Part shown: one piece after another, positions 41,912 through 51,215 of the stretch
Layout: each line of letters begins with the position of its first letter
Numbering within the stretch: the first letter of the stretch is position 1
Assembly: GCF_017876535.1 (NCBI RefSeq)
Contig: NZ_JAGIOF010000001.1
Span: forward strand, 2,604,001-2,668,000
Direction: 5' to 3'
DNA from: Paeniglutamicibacter kerguelensis
GTDB taxonomy: Bacteria > Actinomycetota > Actinomycetes > Actinomycetales > Micrococcaceae
DNA length: 64,000 nt
The notes under the pieces: generated by a model
What the model was told of the DNA's origin: nothing
The model's database searches: none
Seen by the model: the letters and a program-made list of their open reading frames with translations, nothing else
Position numbers and translations under genes: made by a program

Positions 41912-42640
41912 GTGAATCTTGAATTCGGCACCCGTGCCATCATCGCCCTGGCGTGGGCACGCGACTTCGGCGTCGATGACTCGGCGTTGCAGCCGGACAG
42001 GGCCCCGGTGCGCCTCTTTGTCCCGGCCGTCGGCACCGACATGGTGCAGGTCCTGCACCTGGGCGACCACCAGCTGGTCCGCGCCCCGGAGGAGCTGTTG
42101 CCGCTGCTGCGCACGGCCCCCGACGAACACTTCATGGATGACCGGGCACTGGTTTCGCTGCTGCACGGCAGCGGGCAGGCCCCCTCGGTGCGTTCGCTGG
42201 GCGTCGACGCGCTGACCTATGTCGATGCCCCGTTCGGGATCGTCGATTCCGAACACGTCTCGATCTCCGGCGCCCGGGCCGATCTGGCGCGGTTGCTGGA
42301 ACGCAGCCCGCACGACGACGCGTCGACCACCACGTTGCAGGGTTGCGACCAGTGCTTTGTGTTGTTCTCCGAGACCCACGACGATCCCGTGGCCGCGGCG
42401 AGCTACTGGGCCCCGGGCGGCCTGTTGGCCGACACCACGGTGCTCACCTACCCGGCGATGCGCGGCTATGGCCTGGGCAAGTACGCGGCGGCGCTGGCGG
42501 TCGACGATGCGCTGAGCGAGGGATTGATTCCTCAGGCGCGCATCAAGGACGGACAGGACGCCGCAAGCGCGCTTGCGACGTCCCTGGGGTTCGAGCTCGT
42601 GGGCTCCCTGCTGAGCGTGCGGCTGCACAACGGTTTGTGA
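41912..42640 (+). CDS. GNAT-like protein of unknown substrate
   Basis: A 242-residue protein with a C-terminal GNAT-type signature (YPAMRGYGLGKYAAALAVDDA, then ATSLGFELVGS) and an N-terminal part without clear family match. The start is GTG at 41912, exactly six bases after a -10-like TAGGCT (41900-41905) and without a Shine-Dalgarno, so the mRNA is probably leaderless. Confidence 0.7.
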   Translation: MNLEFGTRAIIALAWARDFGVDDSALQPDRAPVRLFVPAVGTDMVQVLHLGDHQLVRAPEELLPLLRTAPDEHFMDDRALVSLLHGSGQAPSVRSLGVDALTYVDAPFGIVDSEHVSISGARADLARLLERSPHDDASTTTLQGCDQCFVLFSETHDDPVAAASYWAPGGLLADTTVLTYPAMRGYGLGKYAAALAVDDALSEGLIPQARIKDGQDAASALATSLGFELVGSLLSVRLHNGL

Positions 42641-42710
42641 GTGCACCGGCCCGTGCGGTCGCAGGCCGCCATGCCGGTTGCCCGCGGGCTCAGAGCGCCC
42701 GGCGGGAGCG

Positions 42711-43784
42711 CTACTGGTGCGGCTGGCGCAGGAAACCGGTGAAGCGACCGGCGGTCTGCCCGGCGTCGGTTGTCACGATCGTTTCCTGCGAGGCCGCGTA
42801 GGCCTCTTCCCCGTCGACGACCTGCAGGGCCGCATCCGGATCAATGTTGCGCTTGATCAAGGCCAACGCGATCGGGCCAGCCTCGAAGTGGGTGGCCACC
42901 GAGGTGATCTTGCCGATGGTCTTCTCGCCCAGGCGGACCTCCGAGCCAACGGCCGGCAGGGTGTGCATTGACCCGTCGAGGTGCAAGAACACGATGCGGC
43001 GCGGCGGGTGCCCGATGTTGTGGACGCGGGCGACGGTTTCCTGGCCCTTGTAACAGCCCTTGTTCAGGTGCACGGCCGTGCGGACCAGGTCCAGCTCGTG
43101 GGGAATGGTCTTCTCGTCGGTCTCGAAGCCGAAGCGCGGACGCCATGCGGCGATGCGAAGCGCCTCGACGGCCATCATGCCGGCCAGCTGCAGGTCCGCG
43201 ACGGCGGACTCAAGCTCGCCGAGCGGGATGATGTATTCACGCCACGGGCGTTCGGCGCCCGGGTGCTCCCCCACGGAATAGGCGTAGCCGCCCGGGGAGA
43301 TCTCCGGCCAGGAATCGACCCAGCAGGGGTAGGCCTCCAGCGCGGGCTGCGGCGTGCAGGCCCCGACCAGGCCGAAGTCCTCACTGACGTCCGTGACCTC
43401 AACGCGCAACATGAAGCGCATGCGGTCGAGCCACGCGGCAAGCGGGGCGCCCTGGCCGGGTTCGACCAGCAGCCACAGCTTGTCCTCGTCGGCCAGGATG
43501 CGGATGTCGAATTCGACGCGGCCCTGGACCGTCAGCAGCAAGGTCTGGGCGCTTTGGCCCGGGCGCAATTCCAGCAGCATCTGGCTGGAGAGCGTGTTGA
43601 GCCAGCTCAACCGGTCTTCCCCGGAGAGCGTCACCACGTCGAAGTGGGACATGTCGGCCACCGCGGTTCCCGCGAGCAACCTGCGCTGTTCGGCGCTCAG
43701 TTCCCCGTAGTGGGCGGCCACGCCCTCATCAACCCCGGATCCGGCCACTGCGGCCGGTCGTGACAACAACGGCGAGAGCGCCAT
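42711..43784 (-). CDS. ygfZ: folate-binding YgfZ/CAF17-type protein
   Basis: A 357-residue GcvT-fold protein with the diagnostic KGCYKGQETVARVHNIG motif near residue 240, which defines YgfZ (Fe-S cluster maintenance using tetrahydrofolate) and separates it from glycine-cleavage T protein. The N-terminal FDVVTLSGEDRLSWLNTLSS matches. It lies three bases after the nitrobindin gene, forming an operon with it. Confidence 0.9.
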   Translation of the reverse strand: MALSPLLSRPAAVAGSGVDEGVAAHYGELSAEQRRLLAGTAVADMSHFDVVTLSGEDRLSWLNTLSSQMLLELRPGQSAQTLLLTVQGRVEFDIRILADEDKLWLLVEPGQGAPLAAWLDRMRFMLRVEVTDVSEDFGLVGACTPQPALEAYPCWVDSWPEISPGGYAYSVGEHPGAERPWREYIIPLGELESAVADLQLAGMMAVEALRIAAWRPRFGFETDEKTIPHELDLVRTAVHLNKGCYKGQETVARVHNIGHPPRRIVFLHLDGSMHTLPAVGSEVRLGEKTIGKITSVATHFEAGPIALALIKRNIDPDAALQVVDGEEAYAASQETIVTTDAGQTAGRFTGFLRQPHQ

Positions 43785-43787
43785 GGT

Positions 43788-44387
43788 TTATGCCTGTTTC
43801 TTGAGTGCGGCTGAGGCGTGGGCCTTCAGTTCGTTGCCGCCGGTGGATACATCCCAACGCCAGTACAGGTCGCCGTTGACCAGCCCGTAGATGCGGGTGG
43901 CCGAGGCGTATTCCTTGGAGTTGGAACCGCGCATCACCAAGTCGGTGGCCAGCTGGATTTGCGGGCCCTTGATGACACCGTAATAAAGCTCGGAGATCGC
44001 CCCGGGGTGCGCGATGTTGGCCTGGATCTTGAACCCGTTGTCTTCGGTCCGCAAGGCTTCAACGTCTTCGGCCGAACGCAGGGTCGGAACAATGTCGCCC
44101 GGAATCATGCCCGGGCCAAGATCGCCGTCCACCATGGGGCGTTCCAACGACCAGAATCCCGTTTCAACCGAAAGCGGGCGCAACTTGGTGCCCTGCTCGT
44201 CGGTGACCCACGATTCGGATCGGTATTCCAGGAACGGCAAGCCGTTCTGCGTGAAGCTCACGCTCTGCCAGAAGAACTCGTCGTCGTCTTCCCCCTCGCC
44301 GAGGCGGCCGTTGCCTTCCCAGGTTCCGAGGAGCCAGGAAAGTGGTACGAGCTCGGGGGTCAAGTCTGTGGGGATCTCAATTGGCAT
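43788..44387 (-). CDS. nitrobindin-type beta-barrel haem protein (FABP-like)
   Basis: A 199-residue protein with the family signature LLGTWEGNGRLGE near residue 20 and PFLEYRSESWV, ending in a strand pair with WRWDVST. Nitrobindins bind haem and isomerise peroxynitrite. The barrel length and motif are standard. It sits between the small membrane protein and ygfZ, a frequent actinobacterial pairing. Confidence 0.85.
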   Translation of the reverse strand: MPIEIPTDLTPELVPLSWLLGTWEGNGRLGEGEDDDEFFWQSVSFTQNGLPFLEYRSESWVTDEQGTKLRPLSVETGFWSLERPMVDGDLGPGMIPGDIVPTLRSAEDVEALRTEDNGFKIQANIAHPGAISELYYGVIKGPQIQLATDLVMRGSNSKEYASATRIYGLVNGDLYWRWDVSTGGNELKAHASAALKKQA

Positions 44388-44417
44388 GGCGCGTGTGCTT
44401 CCTGCTGCGTTTCTAAA

Positions 44418-44537
44418 TTACTTCTGACCCTTGAAGAGACGGGTCACGACAAGTGCGGCAAAGCCGGCCATGCCCAGTCCCGCAATGGTCAGCAGGGAAA
44501 GGAAGAAGATCTCGAGTCCAAGGTAGTTTTCAGTCAT
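44418..44537 (-). CDS. 39-residue single-pass membrane protein
   Basis: ATG at 44537 (MTENYLGLEIFFLSLLTIAG...) gives 39 residues with one transmembrane helix and a basic end (RLFKGQK). GGAG lies close upstream and the stop is 30 bp from the nitrobindin start, in the same direction. Function unknown. Coding status is supported by the Shine-Dalgarno, the hydrophobic pattern and operon position. Confidence 0.65.
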   Translation of the reverse strand: MTENYLGLEIFFLSLLTIAGLGMAGFAALVVTRLFKGQK

Positions 44538-44725
44538 GGCTCCATCCTAACCGTTTCCGTGCCGCCGACCGATCTTTGATGACGGACCCGCGCTTTCGCG
44601 TCGCCCTTCCCATGCGTGCAAAGGGCATCCGGCCGTCACAAAGATAAACGGGACAACGCCCGGGCGGGGCCCCTTCAGGGCCTGCGCATGACAAAGGTCA
44701 CGCGGCTTCGGGAGCCGGCCGCGGC

Positions 44726-45463
44726 CTAGACCATCAGGAGCTGGGCGTACCAAACCACCGAGCCGCACACCAACAGCGGTGCGCCGGCCGCGGCGAGAAC
44801 CTGTGCATTGGTGCGCGGGCCGCCGGCGGTGACCAGCATCGCCCGGCAGCCCACCACCACCAGGCCGCAGGCCGCACCCATCACCATGGCGGGCACCACG
44901 TTGACGCCCATGTCCAGCATGCTCGCGGCGCCGCCGATCAGGGCCGCCAAGACGAATCCAAGCGGGAAGACAATGCGGTCCGGCAGGCGCAACACCCCGG
45001 GGATCGCGGCGCCGAGGATGCTCAGCCCCGAGATCAGCATGAGTACGCGCCATTGGGGATCGGTGCCCAGCGCCACCCAGCCCGCACCGAGGCTCGCGAC
45101 GACCATGCCTGTGGTGCCAACGGCCACGGATTCGAGGCGCTGTTGGGCATCGGTGCCGCGGAAGAGCTGGGTGAGGAACACCAGGATCGTGCCCAGCCCC
45201 AGGCAGGGGGCAACCCACATCAGGCCTGGGGACGGCTCCCCGAAAAAGGCGAGCAGGGACGCCGCGGCGGAGACCACGAAGATGACAATGCCCACCGGGT
45301 TCGGCGCCGGCACTTTCAGCAATCGCGGCCAGCCCAGGGCAAAGGCTCCCAGGAGCAACAGCACTACCGCCAACACGGGCCATCCCGCGGCAACGGGCAG
45401 GTAGCTCGCCCCGATGACCAGCGCAAGGGCAATGGTTCCTGTAGCCAAAACTTTGAGTCTCAC
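44726..45463 (-). CDS. integral membrane protein of unknown function
   Basis: A 245-residue protein from GTG 45463 with about eight hydrophobic segments and few charged residues. Short polar loops include FRGTDAQQRLES and RLPDR. No transporter or enzyme motif is recognised. It is divergent from the GlnR-like regulator, 272 bp away. Confidence 0.75.
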   Translation of the reverse strand: MRLKVLATGTIALALVIGASYLPVAAGWPVLAVVLLLLGAFALGWPRLLKVPAPNPVGIVIFVVSAAASLLAFFGEPSPGLMWVAPCLGLGTILVFLTQLFRGTDAQQRLESVAVGTTGMVVASLGAGWVALGTDPQWRVLMLISGLSILGAAIPGVLRLPDRIVFPLGFVLAALIGGAASMLDMGVNVVPAMVMGAACGLVVVGCRAMLVTAGGPRTNAQVLAAAGAPLLVCGSVVWYAQLLMV

Positions 45464-45735
45464 AAGTTACATCCTGCCTTATGTGACGCCGGGTGCCCCC
45501 ATCCGGACCGCGCCAACCCGGGCCGCGCGGCAGGTGCCGGGGCGGGTGCCGGCCCGCACGGGGAAGCGGAATCGACGGGGCCCGGCACATGCGTGCCTCC
45601 GGCGCGCTCGGATCCCGGGAGCATGCCCTCGTCACATGCGCCGATGCGAATCACCCGGCAATCTATACTGCTTTTATGCACCCGATCCCGTAGATGTGCT
45701 CGGTTTCTTATTCGCAACCTTGAGGAGGGGCATCC
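45464..45735 (+). promoter_or_regulatory. divergent intergenic region; promoter of the winged-helix regulator
   Basis: A near-consensus -10 TATACT (45664-45669) lies about 66 bp before the regulator start, with no good -35. No gene was seen in this 272-bp stretch. Confidence 0.4.
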
Positions 45736-46434
45736 GTGGCAAGCATCCTTTTGCTGACAAATGCACCTGGGCCGTCCCCCGATGTCGTTCCTGCCTTGGA
45801 GCTGCTCTCGCACCAGGTCCGTATCCTGCCCGCCCAGGCAACCGCGCTGCTGGACGCCGAGGATGCACAGATCATCCTGGTCGACGGGCGCAAGGACCTG
45901 GTTGCCTCCCGCACCCTGTGCCAGCTGCTGCGGACCACGGGCATCAGCCGCCCCGTCCTGCTGGTCCTCACCGAGGGCGGCATGGCGGCAGTGTCCGGCC
46001 AGTGGCAGGTCGACGATGTATTCCTTGACACCGCCGGGCCGGCCGAGGTCGAGGCCCGGCTGCGCCTGGCCCTGGTCCGGGCCGTTCCGCAGGACGAACC
46101 GGAGGTGGCCCCGATCCGCGCCGCCGGCGTCCTGATCGACGAGGCAAGCTACACGGCGAAGGTCCACGGCACCCCGCTGAACCTGACCTACAAGGAATTC
46201 GAGCTGCTGAAGTACCTGGCCCAGCACCCCGGGCGGGTCTTCAGCCGCGAACAGCTGCTCCACGAGGTCTGGGGCTACGACTACTACGGGGGCACCCGCA
46301 CCGTGGACGTTCACGTGCGGCGGCTGCGCGCCAAGCTTGGCACCGACCACGAGCAACTCATCGGGACGGTGCGCAATGTCGGATACCGGTTCACCCCGCA
46401 ACGCCAAGAAAACCCCGAGGTCGTCGACGCCTAG
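45736..46434 (+). CDS. winged-helix transcriptional regulator, GlnR/OmpR-like
   Basis: A 232-residue protein from GTG 45736 with GAGGAGGGG upstream. The N-terminal receiver-like domain (residues 1-110) keeps the fold, with a lone aspartate in IILVDGRKD, but lacks the acidic pair and the K of true receivers. The C-terminal winged helix ([35 protein letters not shown]) is typical OmpR/PhoB. It resembles the orphan GlnR-type regulators that precede mshD in Micrococcaceae. Confidence 0.82.
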   Translation: MASILLLTNAPGPSPDVVPALELLSHQVRILPAQATALLDAEDAQIILVDGRKDLVASRTLCQLLRTTGISRPVLLVLTEGGMAAVSGQWQVDDVFLDTAGPAEVEARLRLALVRAVPQDEPEVAPIRAAGVLIDEASYTAKVHGTPLNLTYKEFELLKYLAQHPGRVFSREQLLHEVWGYDYYGGTRTVDVHVRRLRAKLGTDHEQLIGTVRNVGYRFTPQRQENPEVVDA

Positions 46435-46459
46435 GGGCCGCGGCGCTATCTTTAGGGGT

Positions 46460-47449
46460 ATGAACGCCGCCAGAAACCCCCTAGTCTCCATCGACATCGT
46501 CAAGGGCGCACCGGAACAAAACGTCCTTCGCGCGGTGCGCACGCTTGTTGCAGCGGCCGAGGAAGCCGACGGCAACCCGCCACTGGGCGAACAGACGCTG
46601 CTGCAATTGCGCAGCGAGCCGGACACCGACGCCATCCTCGGCGCCTACGCCTACCTTGCGGAAAGCGCGGACTACGATTCGCCGGAGCTGGTCGGCGCCG
46701 CTGTCGCGGTTCTGGGCAGCGCCGGCCAGCCGGGCACCCTGGAACTTGCCGTGCACCCCTCGTTCCGCGAGGACGGGATCGCCCGTTCGCTGCTCGAGGC
46801 CCTGGCCGAGCACACGGACCTCACCGCGCTGCGCGCCTGGGCCCACGGAAACCACGAGGGCGCGGCCAAGCTCGCCGAGCGCTTCGGCTTCACCCCGGTG
46901 CGCGAACTGTGGCGCATGCGCCTGGTCCACGGCACCTCCGTGCCCGCCCCGGCGCTCCCGGCCGGCACCTGCATCCGCGCCTTCAACCCGGACACCGACG
47001 GCCCGGCCTGGGTCGCGGCGAACGCGGCGGCATTCGCGCACCACCCGGAACAGGGCGCCATGACCCTGGCGGACCTGCACGCCCGCATGGGCGAGGGCTG
47101 GTTCGATGCCGCTGGCTTCCTGCTCGCCGTCGACGGGGCGGACAACATCCTGGGCTTCCACTGGACCAAGGTGCACCCCGCGACCTCCTCCCCCACCACC
47201 GGGGAGCACCAGGCGATCGGCGAAATCTACGTGGTGGGCGTGGTCCCGGCCGCGCAGGGCACCGGCCTGGGCAAGGCTCTGACCCTGGCCGGCATCGAAC
47301 ACCTGAACGGCAAGGGTCTGGACGCGCTGATGCTCTACGTGGACGCGGACAACACGGCCGCCGTCGCACTGTACCGGAAGCTCGGTTTCACCAAGTGGGA
47401 TGTCGATGTCATGTACGCCCCGGCGGGCGCGCAGGATTCGGTAGAGTAA
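46460..47449 (+). CDS. mshD: mycothiol synthase (MshD)
   Basis: Acetylates Cys-GlcN-Ins to mycothiol; 329 residues made of two tandem GNAT domains. The N-terminal one shows LELAVHPSFREDGIARSLLEAL and the C-terminal, catalytic one shows IGEIYVVGVVPAAQGTGLGK and YVDADNTAAVALYRKLGF, typical of MshD. The ATG lies seven bases after TATCTT with no usable Shine-Dalgarno spacing, suggesting a leaderless mRNA. It marks the organism as a mycothiol producer. Confidence 0.92.
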   Translation: MNAARNPLVSIDIVKGAPEQNVLRAVRTLVAAAEEADGNPPLGEQTLLQLRSEPDTDAILGAYAYLAESADYDSPELVGAAVAVLGSAGQPGTLELAVHPSFREDGIARSLLEALAEHTDLTALRAWAHGNHEGAAKLAERFGFTPVRELWRMRLVHGTSVPAPALPAGTCIRAFNPDTDGPAWVAANAAAFAHHPEQGAMTLADLHARMGEGWFDAAGFLLAVDGADNILGFHWTKVHPATSSPTTGEHQAIGEIYVVGVVPAAQGTGLGKALTLAGIEHLNGKGLDALMLYVDADNTAAVALYRKLGFTKWDVDVMYAPAGAQDSVE

Positions 47450-47533
47450 GTACCAGACGCAAAGCCGCGTGCCCGACGTTACGCCGACGGGCATGCGGCT
47501 TCCTGATTCACTCCTAAGCTAGGGGCACACACC

Positions 47534-49747
47534 ATGGACCCGCAACCAGTCACCACCGCCCTGGGCCTCACCGACGTACCGGCGGCCCGCGCGACCCAAG
47601 ACCGGATCGAGCTGCCCGACTTCGGCCCCTCCCCGGTGCCCGACGGCGATTTCGCCGACGACAGGTTCCTGGACCGGGAGCTGAGCTGGCTGCACTTCAA
47701 CGCCCGCGTGCTCGAGCTCGCCGAGGACCCGGAGGTGCACCTGCTGGAGCGGGTCAACTTCCTCTCGATCTTCTCCTCGAACCTCGACGAGTTCTTCATG
47801 GTCCGCGTCGCGGGACTCAAGCGCCGCATCGCCACGGGCCTTGCCGTGCCCTCCGCGGCCGGCATGAGCCCGATCGACCAGCTGGAAATGATCCTCAGCG
47901 ATGCGCACGCACTGCAGTTGCGCCACGCGAAGGTCTTCGCCGAGCAGGTCCGCCCCGCCCTGGAGAACGAGCAGATCCTGCTCACCACCTGGGACGAGCT
48001 CGATACCCGCGCGCAGCAGGAGCTGCACCGCTGGTTCATCGACCAGGTCTTCCCGATCCTCACCCCGCTGGCCGTCGACCCTGCCCACCCCTTCCCGTAC
48101 ATCTCCGGGCTCTCGCTGAACCTGGCCGTGGTGGTCCGCAACCCGGTGAGCGGCAAGGAGCTCTTCGCCCGCCTGAAGGTGCCGGACACCATGCCGCGGC
48201 TGATTTCCGTGGACGGGCCGCGCGCCGGCAACACCGCCGGCCGGGTGGCTCGCTTCATCACGCTCGAGGACGTGATCGCCCAGCACCTGGAGCACCTGTT
48301 CGCCGGCATGGAGATCGTCGAGCACCACTTCTTCCGCGTCACCCGCAACGAGGACCTTGAAGTCGAAGAAGACGACGCCGAGAACCTGCTGCAAGCCCTG
48401 GAAAAGGAATTGCTGCGCCGCCGTTTCGGCCCTCCGGTGCGCCTTGAGGTGGTCGACGACATTTCCCCGAACATCCGCGCCCTGCTGGTGCGCGAGCTGG
48501 GCATCGAGGAGGACGAGGTCTTCGCCCTCCCGGCCCCGCTGGATTTGCGCGGCCTGGTTGTCATCGCCGGCATCGACCGCCCGGACCTGCACTTCCCCAA
48601 GCAGCTGGCGCACACCTCCCGGCACCTGAACGAGTCAGAGACCTCCAAGGCCGCCAACGTGTTCGCCGCGATGCGCCGCCGCGACATCCTGCTGCACCAC
48701 CCCTACGATTCGTTCTCCACCTCCGTCCAGGCGTTCCTGGAGCAGGCGGCCAACGACCCGAAGGTCATGGCCATCAAGCAGACGCTCTACCGCACCTCCG
48801 GCGATTCGCCGATCGTGGACGCGTTGATCGACGCCGCCGAGGCCGGCAAGCAGGTGCTGGCGCTGGTGGAGATCAAGGCGCGCTTCGACGAGCAGGCCAA
48901 CATCTCCTGGGCGCGCAAGCTGGAACAGGCCGGCGTGCACGTGGTCTACGGCATCGTGGGCCTGAAGACGCACTCCAAGCTTTCCCTGGTGATCCGCCGC
49001 GAGGGCGACAAGCTGCGCCGCTACTGCCACATCGGCACCGGCAACTACCACCCGCGCACGGCACGCTACTACGAGGACCTGGGCCTGCTCACCAGCGACG
49101 AGCAGGTCGGCGAGGACCTCTCGCACCTGTTCAACCAGCTCTCCGGCTACGCGCCGCGTTCCACGTTCAAGCGCCTGCTGGTCGCCCCGCGCTCGCTGCG
49201 CTCCGGGCTGATCGACCGGATCGAGGCGGAGATCGCCAACCGCCGCGCCGGGCTTGCGGCCCGCGTGGTGATCAAGGTGAACTCCATGGTCGATGAGGCG
49301 ATCATCGACGCGCTGTACCGGGCCTCCCAGGCAGGGGTGCGCGTCGACGTGATCGTGCGCGGCATATGCGCGCTGCGCCCGGGCATCCCGGGGCTGAGCG
49401 AAAACATCCGGGTGCGCTCGATCCTGGGCCGCTTCCTGGAGCACAGCCGCGTGTTCATGTTCGCCAACGCCGGGGCACCGATGATCTACATCGGCTCCGC
49501 CGACATGATGCACCGCAACCTGGACCGCCGGGTGGAGGCGCTTGTCTCGCTGAGCAGCCACGAGGACATCGCCGAACTCGTCTTGCTGCTGGACCGGTAC
49601 ATGGATCCGGGAACCGCCAGCTGGCACCTTGACGCCGAGGGTGCCTGGACCCGCCACCACAAGGATGCGAACGGCGCGCCCTTGCAGGACATCCAGTCCT
49701 GGCTGCTGGATTCACGGGCCCGCCAGCGGACGGCAGTGAGGCGCTAA
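47534..49747 (+). CDS. ppk1: polyphosphate kinase 1
   Basis: Makes polyphosphate from ATP; 737 residues. N domain with [17 protein letters not shown]; head domain; catalytic core with [20 protein letters not shown], the phospho-histidine in [12 protein letters not shown] and a second His region [20 protein letters not shown]. It lies 84 bp downstream of mshD. Five bases separate its stop from the Nudix gene start, so the two are likely co-expressed. Confidence 0.96.
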   Translation: MDPQPVTTALGLTDVPAARATQDRIELPDFGPSPVPDGDFADDRFLDRELSWLHFNARVLELAEDPEVHLLERVNFLSIFSSNLDEFFMVRVAGLKRRIATGLAVPSAAGMSPIDQLEMILSDAHALQLRHAKVFAEQVRPALENEQILLTTWDELDTRAQQELHRWFIDQVFPILTPLAVDPAHPFPYISGLSLNLAVVVRNPVSGKELFARLKVPDTMPRLISVDGPRAGNTAGRVARFITLEDVIAQHLEHLFAGMEIVEHHFFRVTRNEDLEVEEDDAENLLQALEKELLRRRFGPPVRLEVVDDISPNIRALLVRELGIEEDEVFALPAPLDLRGLVVIAGIDRPDLHFPKQLAHTSRHLNESETSKAANVFAAMRRRDILLHHPYDSFSTSVQAFLEQAANDPKVMAIKQTLYRTSGDSPIVDALIDAAEAGKQVLALVEIKARFDEQANISWARKLEQAGVHVVYGIVGLKTHSKLSLVIRREGDKLRRYCHIGTGNYHPRTARYYEDLGLLTSDEQVGEDLSHLFNQLSGYAPRSTFKRLLVAPRSLRSGLIDRIEAEIANRRAGLAARVVIKVNSMVDEAIIDALYRASQAGVRVDVIVRGICALRPGIPGLSENIRVRSILGRFLEHSRVFMFANAGAPMIYIGSADMMHRNLDRRVEALVSLSSHEDIAELVLLLDRYMDPGTASWHLDAEGAWTRHHKDANGAPLQDIQSWLLDSRARQRTAVRR

Positions 49748-49751
49748 AACC

Positions 49752-50717
49752 GTGCACATGCTTCGCTCCTGTGATTCCCAGGAGGTTCGTGAGGGTGCCT
49801 TCGCCGTGGTCGCGGCCGGTGCCATCGTTTGGCGTATCAACCAGGGCGAGCTGGAAGTCCTGATGATCCACCGGGACCGCTACAACGACTGGTCTTGGCC
49901 CAAGGGCAAGCTCGACGAGGGCGAGACCATGCCCGAGTGCGCCGCCCGCGAGGTCTTCGAGGAGGTGGGGCTCGACATCGAGTTGGGCATCCCGCTTCCC
50001 GCGATGACCTACCAGGTGGCCAGCGGCACCAAGGTCGTCTACTACTGGGCCGCCAAGACTCCCGGCACCAAGCCCGTTCCCGACGGCCGGGAAACCGACG
50101 CCGTGCGCTGGTGCGCCCCGAAGATGGCCGGCAAGTGGCTGACCAACCCCGGTGACATGGCTCCGCTGGAGGCGCTGGTGCATGCGCACAAGGCCGGGAA
50201 GCTGGAGACCCAGCCCTTCCTGGTGGTGCGCCACGCAAAGGCCAAGCCGCGCTCGAACTGGACCAGGGAAGAAGGCAAGCGCCCGCTGGCCGCTACGGGC
50301 CAGCGCCAGGCGTTAGCCGTGGCCCGCCTGCTGGATGCCTGGCGCCCGGAGCGGGTGGCGTCCAGCCCATGGACCCGGTGCGTGCAGACCATCACCCCGT
50401 ACGTGAAACAGCACCGTTTCACCGTCAAGCTGCTGAACTCCACCACCGAGCACGAGGCCAACCGCCACCCGCGCAAGGCGCGGAAGGCCGTTGCCAAGCT
50501 GTTGGACAAGTGCCGGTCGCAGGTCCTGTGCACGCACCGGCCGGTGTTGCCGCTGATCCTCGAGGAACTGACATCCCGGATGGGCGAATCGCTCGCCGCG
50601 TTCCTGCCCGCCGAGGATCCGTTCCTGCGCCCGGGTTCCCTGCTGGTGGTCCATCAACCGGTTGGTGGCAAGGGGAAACTCGTTTCAGTGGAAGTTTACG
50701 ACGCGTTTGAAGACTAG
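49752..50717 (+). CDS. MutT1-like Nudix hydrolase with histidine-phosphatase domain
   Basis: A 321-residue two-domain protein. Residues about 15-145 form a Nudix domain with the box GKLDEGETMPECAAREVFEEVGL. Residues about 165-320 form a phosphoglycerate-mutase/SixA-type domain with VVRHAKAKPRSNW and CTHRPVLPLI. This fusion is that of mycobacterial MutT1, which hydrolyses 8-oxo-(d)GTP and diadenosine polyphosphates. Placement next to ppk1 is conserved in actinobacteria. Confidence 0.9.
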   Translation: MHMLRSCDSQEVREGAFAVVAAGAIVWRINQGELEVLMIHRDRYNDWSWPKGKLDEGETMPECAAREVFEEVGLDIELGIPLPAMTYQVASGTKVVYYWAAKTPGTKPVPDGRETDAVRWCAPKMAGKWLTNPGDMAPLEALVHAHKAGKLETQPFLVVRHAKAKPRSNWTREEGKRPLAATGQRQALAVARLLDAWRPERVASSPWTRCVQTITPYVKQHRFTVKLLNSTTEHEANRHPRKARKAVAKLLDKCRSQVLCTHRPVLPLILEELTSRMGESLAAFLPAEDPFLRPGSLLVVHQPVGGKGKLVSVEVYDAFED

Positions 50718-50801
50718 CCGCAGGTCTTGGATGTAGGCTCGGAGGCAAGCCCCCGCGAGAGGTTTGCGGGGCGTGGTCCTGACGAACAAGAGGAGTGCAT
50801 C

Positions 50802-51128
50802 ATGGCTGTTGCAAATCACGGCACCGTCCCACGGAAGATCGTTCACCAGGGACTGCGGTTGGACAACGACCGGGACCGCGGCCGCTACAGCCTGTGGCAG
50901 GGCCCCACCTATGTGGGATTCCTCGGCTACCACCTCGAGGAGGGCGTGGCGACGCTGCAGCACACCATCATCAATGAGGAGTACGGCCGGCAGGGCTACG
51001 CCCGCGCGCTTGTCACGTTGGTGCTGGAGGACCTGCGCAAGCAGAACGCGAAAATCGTTCCCGAGTGCACCTACGTGCAGGGCTACCTGAGCCGCTACCC
51101 CGAGTACAACGACATGCTCGCCGCCTGA
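50802..51128 (+). CDS. small GNAT (YjdJ/GtgA-like) acetyltransferase
   Basis: A 108-residue protein of the N-acetyltransferase-like group, with LQHTIINEEYGRQGYARALV as CoA-binding loop and KIVPECTYVQGYLSRYPEY at the C-terminus, the signature of the YidJ-type small GNATs. The ATG is preceded by GAGGAG. The substrate is unknown. Confidence 0.85.
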   Translation: MAVANHGTVPRKIVHQGLRLDNDRDRGRYSLWQGPTYVGFLGYHLEEGVATLQHTIINEEYGRQGYARALVTLVLEDLRKQNAKIVPECTYVQGYLSRYPEYNDMLAA

Positions 51129-51155
51129 TCGTTGTCTTGACACGACCCTCGAACG

Positions 51156-51201
51156 ATGGAACTTTGTCCCAATGTATTGATACATTGAGACAAAGTTCCA
51201 T
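51156..51201. promoter_or_regulatory. 46-bp palindromic operator upstream of the membrane protein-gntR pair
   Basis: A near-perfect palindrome with one mismatch: outer arms GGAACTTTGTC/GACAAAGTTCC and inner core AATGTATTGATACATT. It ends 14 bp before the TTG start of the membrane protein. The gene after that encodes a YtrA-type GntR regulator, whose family binds long palindromes of this kind, so autoregulation of the two-gene operon is likely. In RNA it would also form a hairpin near the start codon. Confidence 0.75.
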
Positions 51202-51215
51202 CCAGGGGGTCCACG

